A stretch of DNA of 24,052 bases from the NCBI GenBank assembly GCA_937902735.1, contig CALELS010000005.1, positions 1 to 24,052 on the forward strand, written 5' to 3'. How positions within the stretch are numbered: the first letter of the stretch is position 1; each line of letters opens with the position of its first letter. This document shows positions 9,301 to 15,950 of this stretch, one piece after another. The notes beneath the pieces are model-generated. The model saw only the letters and a list, made by a program, of their open reading frames with translations, had not been told where the DNA came from and made no database searches. The stretch is from an uncultured Caryophanales bacterium (GTDB taxonomy: Bacteria; Bacillota_I; Bacilli_A; RFN20; CAG-826). Made by a program: the position numbers and the translations under genes.

Positions 9301-12300
9301 GTTCCTTTTATCAAGCTCTTTGTATCCATGGCAGATAGCATAAATATAACACCAGTTAATACTAATAATGCGCCAGACACAGCTAATAATAATAATCCAG
9401 CTTTTGCTACATTATTACCAGCAAAATGTGTTATACCAACTAGCAATGTAAATATTATACCTATACCAGCCATAACAGCAATACCCTTTTTAATTCCTTC
9501 TTCAGGTATTGTGGCTAGTATTTTCATAGAAATAACAATAGCACCTAAAGTTAAACCGAACGATAATATTAGAGCCGCTGCTTTTTCTGCGTTTTCTCCT
9601 GCAAAATGTGACACAGCTATTATAGCAGATATTATTGCAGTCAAACCCATGACAACTAGCATGCCTCTTGCCACATCTCTAGGTTTTAGCATTGATGCTA
9701 TCTTTATTATACCTATTAATGCCAACAATGAAAGTGATAATGAACCAATAAGTACTGCAACTTTATCTGAGTTTTCTCCTGAAAATTTAGATATTGCTAT
9801 AAATGCTACAAATATTCCAGTAGCTAATCCCAAAGCCATAACTGATTGTTTAACTTCATCAGCGGATATTTTAGCAGCTAATTTTATTACTAGCAACATT
9901 AATAATAATGAAGTAGCTATTTTCTTTAAGTATTTACTAACTCCCTCTAAATCTGAACCACTCAACTTTAATAATTTTGTAAGTCCTCCAACAGATATCA
10001 TTAATAAAGAGAATGCAACTATAACAGCACCAAGACCATAAAGTGCATTAATAAGTCCATAAGTGTCTATAGCCGATAACTTCTTTAATGCAATAGCCAT
10101 TCCCAATAACGCTAATGACATAGCCATTATTGGTCCTATATTAAATGTGGCTTTTTTAGCAGTGGCATCAACACTACCTTTTACAATACCTGCCCCATTT
10201 GCTAGCTTATCCATTATTAAGAAAAGTGCTACTAATGCTGCAAACATTATACCACAAACAATTGCTGCTGATTGCAAACGATCTGGTTCTATTTGTGCTA
10301 TTATATACATTGAAGCAGCTATCATGAGCATACTCATTGCAATACCTTTTATCAATGACGTTTTAGCATTCATCTTTTTAGCAGCACCGAGATCTGCTGA
10401 GAAACTTTTCATTGCTGCGCCAGCAGAATCCATCATTTTTCCAAAAGATTTTAATGGGGATATAACATCGCCAAGTGTTTTTGTTATGTTATTTACAGTG
10501 TCATTTAGTTGTTTAATTATGTATATAATTCCGGCACCTAAACCTACTGCAAATAATTTCTTGTAATCGATAGCTTTTAGAACATCTGCAATTCCTTTGA
10601 AACCATTTATGACAGCTTCTCTAATAGATGCTCCGAAATTTAATATATTTCCTAAAACATCTCCTTCTACATTCTTTAACGGTCCGGCTTGTGAAGCTAT
10701 ACCTAATATCAAGCCAAGCATTATATACTTACCGATTTTGAAGAACTCTTTTGAGGGTGAAGATATACTTAGTACTCTCCTAAATGCTCCTATCATATTT
10801 GTTCCGAGATTGATCATATAATCAACTATTTTTATACTTCCGCCTCTTAGGCCATTTAGCAATCCGTTAATTATATACATAGGAACATTATCAACTTTTT
10901 TAAGTCCATTTATCCAACTATTTAATCCGCCGAATAGATTTCCTAAAACTTTTCGTATAGTTCCATCTGAACTAGTTAGTTGGTTCGCAAAGTTAGCTAT
11001 TCCTAATTTTAAATCTTCTAGTAGCTTTTTGACATTTTCTAATATTTTTTGTGCTAATTCGTTAGTCGATACAAATTCTTTAACTCTGGTAACTGCTTCA
11101 ACAATACCTTTTGCTATTAGATTTATTAATTTATCAAATTTTATGTTTTCCTTAACCCATTTTCTAGCGGCTGTAACTGCATTATAAACAGATATGGAAA
11201 AATTGTTCATATCAAATGATATTAATCCTAAAGGTTTTGTAATTAATTCTAGACCCTTGGCAAAACCTTGGAAAGCTATTGAAAGTACTCCGTGAATGAC
11301 GTCTGCTACTAAACCTATTATACTAAATAGCGCTCTAAAAACATTATAGAGTTTATATGCTCTAGACTCAGTATCAGATACTTCTCCTAAATAATCTTTG
11401 AGTGCTCTGGTTAATCTATGGAAACCAGTAAGAACATTGAATATAGCATTACCGGCATCTTTTGGAGGAAATACTTCTAACCAAGCTTTACCTATCGCCT
11501 TAAAAATTGTTATTATACTATTTCCAATATTACCGAAAGATTGAAACAATAGCCAACGTCCATTTATTTCATCCATGTTATCTATAAGTTCTTTAACTGG
11601 TAATCCTACTTTTCTAGATAATTTTAATACTTCATTTATGGCTTTCTTTTGTTTGTCTGATAATTTATTATACTCGTCTAGATATTTTAGTTCATCATCA
11701 TTTAATTCTTTTCCTTCTAATTGTTTCTTATGAACATTAGCTAAGTTAACAATGTATTCTTTAGTGTTATCATTTAGTTTCTCTGTTGTTTGAGAAATTT
11801 CCTCAACTGATTCAGTATATTGTGTTTCTCTTCTTAGACTAACACCAAGGCGTTCGTTTACTAAATTTTGAGCGTGTGCCCAATCGTATCCGGCTTCTGC
11901 TAAAGCATCCCATCTAGCTTGTCCATTTCCCCATATTCCACTGATTATCTCGTCGACAAGATTAGCATAATCAGCAACTGTTTTAACAGCCTCTTTTAGC
12001 CCATCTGTTGACTCTTTTACAGAGGAAAATGCTTCAGACATTACATCAAACGTTTTTGTAAATGTTTTTCCTAAAAAACTATTTAAGAAATCATTTCTAA
12101 TTTTTACTATATTTGATATAACGTCACCTAAGGCATTACTTACTCCTGTCCATAATTTTTTGGCTTGGTTGAAATCACCGAATATTATTTGAAAAGATTG
12201 TGCCCAACCTGATTGGACAGCTTCTTTTAAAGTATCAATCAACATCGAAAAAGTTTTTACGTCTTGAGCTGCTGCCTTAGCTCTCCTACCTAAATCAGTG

Positions 12301-13163
12301 CTTTCATCAGAATATTTTTGTAATGTGCTCGTCAAAACAGCCGTTGTTAACCATTGATCTTGGAGACTTTCATTAAAACCACGTACTGCGTTTAATGTTT
12401 TTCCTTCTAAAGTTTCATACATTCCATCGCCAATATCAGTAAGTGTACCAATCTCGACAGCTGTTTGTATTAATTCATTTTTGAAATCTTTTGTAGCCAT
12501 ATTTGCTATTTCTATAGATTTCCAATCAGTTAATTTTACATAGCCAGAAGATAAGGCTTGTGCAAAATTATACATAGCATGTGATGCCTCATTTGCATTT
12601 GCACCAGCTAGAGCAGCTTCATTACTAACTCCTTTTATAGCATTAACTGCGTCTTTAAGCTCAACGCCAGCATTAGTAAATTTACCGATATTGGATGTCA
12701 TATCTTGAAAAGAGTATATGGTTTTATCAGAATATTCGTTAAGTTTCTCTAAATATTCATTTACTACCTCTAGGCTCTCACCTGTACTGGCCATAATTGT
12801 TTGAATTGACCCCATTTTAAGTTCATATTCTTCAAACCCAGATTTTTTAGGATCTATTATTAGTTGTTTTCCCAAATTTAATCCGAAATCCATGACCGAG
12901 TTTGTTATTCTTCTCATTGTTTGATCTGCTATGGAATATAATGCGTTAAATTGTACTCCTACTTCTTGTATACCTTTTGTTAGTGGATTAAAATTAACAC
13001 TACTAGCAGATTTGGATAGCTCATTTAAACCTTTTGACATTCCTGAGAAATTTAAACTAGACTTTAATTTATCTATAGTAGATAATGATGTTTTTACATT
13101 TTTTTCAAAATTTCGATTGTCGAAACTCATTTCGACGACTCTTTGGTCTATTGTTTTACTCAT
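6396..13163 (-). CDS. Tape measure protein
   Basis: At 2255 residues this is by far the largest gene, placed after the tail-chaperone region as expected for the protein that sets tail length and is thought to enter the host envelope during DNA ejection. Residues about 95-260 match the conserved tape-measure N-terminal domain (FEEYELKMGSIQTIMAS, YSFQDMTSNIGKFTNAGV, SGYVKLTDWKSIEIANM). Residues about 930-1640 are an exceptional stretch of tandem hydrophobic helices with a clear 60-residue period. Residues 1731-1931 hold three 67-residue repeats, the first two beginning IPNSGGLLGKLVG. A short hydrophobic-poor C-terminus follows. GAGGAGA precedes the ATG at 13163. No peptidase or muramidase domain is recognised. 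The many long plus-strand frames here are antisense shadows. Confidence 0.95.
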   Translation of the reverse strand: MSKTIDQRVVEMSFDNRNFEKNVKTSLSTIDKLKSSLNFSGMSKGLNELSKSASSVNFNPLTKGIQEVGVQFNALYSIADQTMRRITNSVMDFGLNLGKQLIIDPKKSGFEEYELKMGSIQTIMASTGESLEVVNEYLEKLNEYSDKTIYSFQDMTSNIGKFTNAGVELKDAVNAIKGVSNEAALAGANANEASHAMYNFAQALSSGYVKLTDWKSIEIANMATKDFKNELIQTAVEIGTLTDIGDGMYETLEGKTLNAVRGFNESLQDQWLTTAVLTSTLQKYSDESTDLGRRAKAAAQDVKTFSMLIDTLKEAVQSGWAQSFQIIFGDFNQAKKLWTGVSNALGDVISNIVKIRNDFLNSFLGKTFTKTFDVMSEAFSSVKESTDGLKEAVKTVADYANLVDEIISGIWGNGQARWDALAEAGYDWAHAQNLVNERLGVSLRRETQYTESVEEISQTTEKLNDNTKEYIVNLANVHKKQLEGKELNDDELKYLDEYNKLSDKQKKAINEVLKLSRKVGLPVKELIDNMDEINGRWLLFQSFGNIGNSIITIFKAIGKAWLEVFPPKDAGNAIFNVLTGFHRLTRALKDYLGEVSDTESRAYKLYNVFRALFSIIGLVADVIHGVLSIAFQGFAKGLELITKPLGLISFDMNNFSISVYNAVTAARKWVKENIKFDKLINLIAKGIVEAVTRVKEFVSTNELAQKILENVKKLLEDLKLGIANFANQLTSSDGTIRKVLGNLFGGLNSWINGLKKVDNVPMYIINGLLNGLRGGSIKIVDYMINLGTNMIGAFRRVLSISSPSKEFFKIGKYIMLGLILGIASQAGPLKNVEGDVLGNILNFGASIREAVINGFKGIADVLKAIDYKKLFAVGLGAGIIYIIKQLNDTVNNITKTLGDVISPLKSFGKMMDSAGAAMKSFSADLGAAKKMNAKTSLIKGIAMSMLMIAASMYIIAQIEPDRLQSAAIVCGIMFAALVALFLIMDKLANGAGIVKGSVDATAKKATFNIGPIMAMSLALLGMAIALKKLSAIDTYGLINALYGLGAVIVAFSLLMISVGGLTKLLKLSGSDLEGVSKYLKKIATSLLLMLLVIKLAAKISADEVKQSVMALGLATGIFVAFIAISKFSGENSDKVAVLIGSLSLSLLALIGIIKIASMLKPRDVARGMLVVMGLTAIISAIIAVSHFAGENAEKAAALILSFGLTLGAIVISMKILATIPEEGIKKGIAVMAGIGIIFTLLVGITHFAGNNVAKAGLLLLAVSGALLVLTGVIFMLSAMDTKSLIKGTAVIAVIGLVFAGLIKATEKSKDAANAVKGLLIAMSVLLGFVVALSFIKPQSLAAATAAIVAIMGSLALLMKSMQSFDKKQLLSFAAVAVILIATLGAITFIILQLAKMDPESVLSSAAGLSLLLVTIAGALAAVSLIGKFGKESIPTGLIALAGMVGILALIGGILVILSDLNPNQTIVMVKSLAEMLLALTAVLGALSVIGLAGPAAISGIGALIALIGAFTIVLGLFASLNEEVPGAAKFIESGIPILVAIGNGIGSFVGAIVAGFGKQMLTLLPALGIALSGFMMALTPFFVGSKLIDEGLLGRIGSLTGAILLLAASEFISRILSIMSGNFSLVTFGIELSLFMLALRPFILMASKIKPEVTKSIKNLSEAILYLTKSKLLNSIPFLGKKKFSEFGESLSTLGDGLSKFAEKTKKIKNVDNVKIAADALKIISDAASKIPNSGGLLGKLVGNNDADKFALQFGRLAIGLVAFYKTLVDGSFTKDSVKTVKHACSALREIAKVADEIPNSGGLLGKLVGENDLSTFAGGLETIGDGISSFIRVLNENNVNKDSTGAVSAACDAIRLLAGVAKEIPNSGGLLGKLVGENDLSTLALELPLLGVGISGFIASMKLVAGDTDILTTSSEMVSSIAKLIKELSKINIKDSLAITAYLEAMGNGMSKFISTISEVESTSIQAVVDNMNAMVAFASTFKDIDLKAVGSFSKALRDLGNNSIKGFINSFKNENYGTTLTTAASALGQCAVDGLKSKVKKKATIKIGENFVKGFVKGIEDNQYLATNAATALGRSSAAALKKSTKEKSPSKLTYEMGKFFDLGFVNGILDYTRNVYKASNDVGETARSGMSSALSSITDIISEDIGEQPTITPVLDLSNIESGAGRIGTILDSTNVGIGANINAISSGLKIHNQNAVTNGDVVNAIDKLKDSLIEQTPGNTYNLNGISYNDDTPIANAVGDLIKAIEIEGRV
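7371..7973 (-). repeat. Three tandem 201-bp repeats inside the tape measure gene
   Basis: Three copies of a 67-codon unit start at about 7973, 7772 and 7571. Each begins with codons for IPNSGGLLGKLVG followed by (E/N)ND. The DNA is also conserved: AATGTAGAAAGGTCATTCTC recurs at 7513 and 7714, exactly 201 bases apart. Repeat number would change tail length in steps of 67 residues. Confidence 0.9.
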
Positions 13164-13181
13164 ATAAATCTCTCCTCTTCA

Positions 13182-13568
13182 TTATTGTCGTTTTGTATTA
13201 ATTATATAATCCCACGAATCGTCCGCTATTTTTTCAAAAATTGGTTTAATAGCCGGGTTTATATAATCAATACCTTCTACCCAACCGCCATTTCTGGTGG
13301 CATGACCATATTGCAATATTATGGCTATCGGTATTCCTTTATTTATGTTGGAATTCAAAAAGTATATTGTTATCAATCCATTATTTTGTGTTATTTCATA
13401 TGACCATGATTTTGATGTTAACCCAGTGTCTTTTGGGGTGGCCTTTTCTAATGCTCTTACCCCTTCATCACAATAATTTCTTATAGTTTTCATATTAATA
13501 ACATTGGATGCTCTTTTAAAGAAATTATCTAATTTACTAAAGTCACCTCTTTGTTTGAATTGTATCAT
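13182..13568 (-). CDS. HK97 gp10-like protein
   Basis: A 128-residue protein resembling the HK97 gp10 family (tail-completion or minor tail component). Typical features are a helical N-terminus (DFSKLDNFFKRASNV), the ATPKDTGLTSKSWSYEI segment in the middle, ILQYGHATRNGGWVEG, and a helical C-terminus. The ATG at 13568 is chosen because AAAGGA lies seven bases upstream; a longer frame reaching 13622 runs into the preceding gene and lacks a better site. It usually lies in the head-completion region between capsid and major tail protein; here it lies between the chaperone-position genes and the tape measure. It may be the tail-completion protein moved, or a paralogous tail component. Confidence 0.7.
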   Translation of the reverse strand: MIQFKQRGDFSKLDNFFKRASNVINMKTIRNYCDEGVRALEKATPKDTGLTSKSWSYEITQNNGLITIYFLNSNINKGIPIAIILQYGHATRNGGWVEGIDYINPAIKPIFEKIADDSWDYIINTKRQ

Positions 13569-13572
13569 ATGA

Positions 13573-14115
13573 TTATCCTTTCGAATTAAGTTTCTTTCTT
13601 CTAGCCGCATTAAGTGCTGCATATTTGTTTACTATATCACCTCTGCTCATTTTCTTAGATGGGGTGTTCTTTATTTGGCATACTCTTATTAATGTTATTA
13701 ATCTATTGAGATGCCATTTCTGATACTCAGGTGGTATATTATAAGTTATCATCCAATAATATATAAGTTCGCTAGTTATATATTCATTAGATTTAGACGT
13801 CGGTTTCTCTGAAAAAGTAGTTGCTGTCATTGGGTCATTTATATATTCTATTATTTTGTCCATTTCGTCAGGTGATATATACTTATATATGTTAGGATTA
13901 ACATTTTGGGTTATTGTCATACATCTAATATAATCTAAAGCTTCCTCGGAATCTCCTTTTAACTGTTCTTTAATAAAAGACCTATGCCATTTTGATTCCC
14001 ATTTTGATAGAGACACAAGAGAATGCTCTAACTGTATTTCACACTCTGGAACTTGTATAAATTCCATTTTCTCTTCGTCCCAAAGTTCTTTTTTAGAAAT
14101 TTTTAGTTTAAGCAT
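13573..14115 (-). CDS. Putative second tail assembly chaperone
   Basis: A 180-residue, mostly helical protein. The C-terminal half (YYWMITYNIPPEYQKWHLNRLITLI, then MSRGDIVNKYAALNAARRKKLNSKG) matches, from memory, proteins found just upstream of tape measures in Clostridia phages. Position suggests a gpT/gpGT-like chaperone that coats the tape measure before tube assembly; this is inferred. The start at 14115 has GAGGAG eight bases upstream. It lies in the same reading frame as the preceding chaperone, separated by a TAA and a TGA, so it appears to be a separately initiated gene and not the product of a ribosomal frameshift. The basic, lysine-rich tail is notable. Confidence 0.6.
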   Translation of the reverse strand: MLKLKISKKELWDEEKMEFIQVPECEIQLEHSLVSLSKWESKWHRSFIKEQLKGDSEEALDYIRCMTITQNVNPNIYKYISPDEMDKIIEYINDPMTATTFSEKPTSKSNEYITSELIYYWMITYNIPPEYQKWHLNRLITLIRVCQIKNTPSKKMSRGDIVNKYAALNAARRKKLNSKG

Positions 14116-14133
14116 CCTCGCATCTCCTCATTT

Positions 14134-14586
14134 TTATTTTTCTTTATTGTCAGTTTTTGGAACTTCTATTCCAAGTTCTTTAGCTTTTTCTTTAACAGCT
14201 GAATCTGATAAATCCACACCTTTAGGCATTATGCCTTTCATGAATTCAGCAGCGGCATTATCATCTGTAGCTAACTCCATATACAATTGTGAGAAAGCCT
14301 CAGTTTGTGCAAATCTATTAGCTAGATTGATTCCGTCGTCTGTAACTTTAATGAATCTTTTACCGTCATCACTTTTCTCACCATATGATTCAAGAATTAT
14401 TTTCTTAAATAGATTAATAATTGTAGGAAGATCTTGAGCTTTTATTATTTTCATAATATGTTCTTCAAGACCTCCTTCCATTCCTAATTCCATTTGAAAT
14501 AATTCGGCTTTTGTTAGATTGAAATAGAAATCCTCGTTTCTTTCAACTCCGTTATAATCTTCATATTTAATTGTCTTTTTTAACAT
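14134..14586 (-). CDS. Putative tail assembly chaperone (gpG-like)
   Basis: A 150-residue acidic protein located immediately after the major tail protein, the usual position of the first tail assembly chaperone. The N-terminus (IKYEDYNGVERNEDFYFNLTKAELFQMEL) is characteristic of this group in Bacillota phages: a short beta segment followed by a helical domain. The C-terminal part (about residues 85-150) includes FAQTEAFSQLYMELATDDNAAAEF. It is expected to bind the tape measure and recruit major tail protein, and not to stay in the virion. AGGAGAGGAG precedes the ATG at 14586. The gene ends TAA and the next frame opens 18 bases on, in the same phase. Confidence 0.72.
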   Translation of the reverse strand: MLKKTIKYEDYNGVERNEDFYFNLTKAELFQMELGMEGGLEEHIMKIIKAQDLPTIINLFKKIILESYGEKSDDGKRFIKVTDDGINLANRFAQTEAFSQLYMELATDDNAAAEFMKGIMPKGVDLSDSAVKEKAKELGIEVPKTDNKEK

Positions 14587-14614
14587 ATTTATTCTCCTCT
14601 CCTACTAAAAAATA

Positions 14615-15292
14615 TTATCCTGAAACAACACCGATTAATGTAGCAACTTCATCTGGTAGTGGTAATCTTGGTTCTGTAGCAGAATCACCGTCAGTACCAT
14701 ATAGAATATTTTCTAAAGCTTCTAATTTTGCTCTTAATGCAGTTGTATTAAAATCTCTAGAATCAATTTCTACAGTAGCAGTTGGTTTAGATCCAGTTAC
14801 ATTTACTGGTGTAGTACTTATCTCCCAAGATAGTGTCATTGCTTCTGGGCTATCATTGATAGTAGCATATGATTTCTCACTTGGAGCTGCTTTACATCCG
14901 TAAACTAAGTGAATTTTGTATCCAGCTTCAGGATCAACATCACTACCAACTTTAGTTTTATAACTAAATCCAAAAGGCATACGAGCCTGTTGTCCAATTG
15001 TAACTCCTGTTGCTATAGATTTTTCACCGTTACAAGCTTTGAATTCATCTGGATACATATAAGCCTCAATTGTGGCATTATAAGTCTCGTTTGATAATAG
15101 GTTTAAATATTCTCTGTTATCAGCCCATAATTTAGTAGCTTCTGCTCCTTCTGGTGATTGATTAACATTTGTTAAACCATTCCATGCGACACCTGTTTGA
15201 TAAGCACCGTCGCTATATGGATAAAGAACACCTGCTTCTACACCTGTTTCGTAAAATTTTTCACCTGTTTGATCCCATACAAGTTTTCCCAT
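14615..15292 (-). CDS. Major tail protein
   Basis: A 225-residue protein expected to polymerise into the tail tube. The N-terminus (MGKLVWDQTGEKFYETGVEAGVLY) and inner motifs (YQTGVAWNGLTNVNQSPEGAE, EAYMYPDEF, RMPFGFSYKTKVG) match the major tail tube proteins of Bacillota siphoviruses as I remember them. The C-terminal segment, about 170-225, ends LPLPDEVATLIGV, also usual. It lies between the tail-terminator-like gene and the chaperone genes, exactly where expected. TAAGGAGGAATTATACTTT before the ATG at 15292 is one of the strongest ribosome binding sites in the window, fitting a highly expressed protein. No additional Ig-like decoration domain is present. Confidence 0.9.
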   Translation of the reverse strand: MGKLVWDQTGEKFYETGVEAGVLYPYSDGAYQTGVAWNGLTNVNQSPEGAEATKLWADNREYLNLLSNETYNATIEAYMYPDEFKACNGEKSIATGVTIGQQARMPFGFSYKTKVGSDVDPEAGYKIHLVYGCKAAPSEKSYATINDSPEAMTLSWEISTTPVNVTGSKPTATVEIDSRDFNTTALRAKLEALENILYGTDGDSATEPRLPLPDEVATLIGVVSG

Positions 15293-15308
15293 AAAGTATA
15301 ATTCCTCC

Positions 15309-15614
15309 TTAATAATATAATGTTATTACATCGTGATTTAAATTATCAGATGTATAATGTCTATCATAAGACGATAATGGTAGACTCAACAATTTGTCTA
15401 TGATTTCGTTATCAGGTAATTTATCGATATATGTTATTGAATATCTTTTTTTATTAAAATATTGTGTATTATCGGCGTATGTTAAGTCTATATCATCTTT
15501 TGTATATCTTATACATGGATATACCATTTTTAAGTTTTCTGGAGGTTGATAATAAACATGTTCATTACCTAAGAATCCTATAAGTATTTCATGCAATTCC
15601 AAACGTCTATTCAT
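15309..15614 (-). CDS. Tail terminator-like protein
   Basis: A 101-residue protein in the position of the tail terminator, the ring that caps the tube and joins it to the head. The mixed alpha/beta pattern is usual: helix (LELHEILIGFLG), YPCIRYTKDDIDLTYADN, a strand with KRYSITYIDKLPD, helix NEIIDKLLSLPL and a final strand YTSDNLNHDVITLYY. The call is based on this pattern, remembered family resemblance and gene order. The ATG at 15614 overlaps the end of the upstream head-closure-like gene by 8 bases, and TAGGAGG lies about eight bases before it within that gene. Confidence 0.68.
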   Translation of the reverse strand: MNRRLELHEILIGFLGNEHVYYQPPENLKMVYPCIRYTKDDIDLTYADNTQYFNKKRYSITYIDKLPDNEIIDKLLSLPLSSYDRHYTSDNLNHDVITLYY

Positions 15615-15921
15615 TATATAAACCTCCTAATGATAATGTAATTCTAGGGAACTGAACTTCAGCATTTTCAACTTTCCATTTAGTTCCCATAAAAGTTACA
15701 TAATAAATTTTTTGGAAATTCTGGCTAGCATATGGATCAGCTATTATACTTAAAGAATTTGAAATAGTTATATTATCATTAGTCGATTCCGAATTTATAT
15801 ATCTTTTCATATTTCTTGTCATCTCACCATAATAAGGTCTCTCGACAACTTCCTCTGTCCACACACCTGGTGTAACTTCTTTAGTTTCTATAAAACCTAT
15901 CATTCCATGATACTTTGCCAT
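15607..15921 (-). CDS. Putative head closure / head-tail adaptor protein
   Basis: A 104-residue, beta-rich protein directly after the capsid gene. It begins MAKYHGMIGF and contains RPYYGEMTRNMKR, DNITISNSLSIIADPYA and YYVTFMGTKWKVENAEVQFPR. The sequence resembles small proteins found in the same place in many Clostridia phages, which I remember as head-closure or unnamed head-completion proteins. It probably seals the connector after packaging, but no residue-level function can be shown. AAGGAGAAATTCAAA precedes the ATG at 15921. It overlaps the next gene by 8 bases. Confidence 0.6.
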   Translation of the reverse strand: MAKYHGMIGFIETKEVTPGVWTEEVVERPYYGEMTRNMKRYINSESTNDNITISNSLSIIADPYASQNFQKIYYVTFMGTKWKVENAEVQFPRITLSLGGLYNE

Positions 15922-15950
15922 TTTGAATTTCTCCTTCTATTTAAATATTT

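Noticed and set aside
7318..10821. Several long open frames on the plus strand (for example 7918-8991 and 8998-10041)
   Set aside because: They lie fully antisense to the tape measure gene, have biased Asn/Ala/Ile/Pro composition mirroring its Leu/Ala/Gly-rich codons, have no convincing ribosome binding sites and resemble no family.
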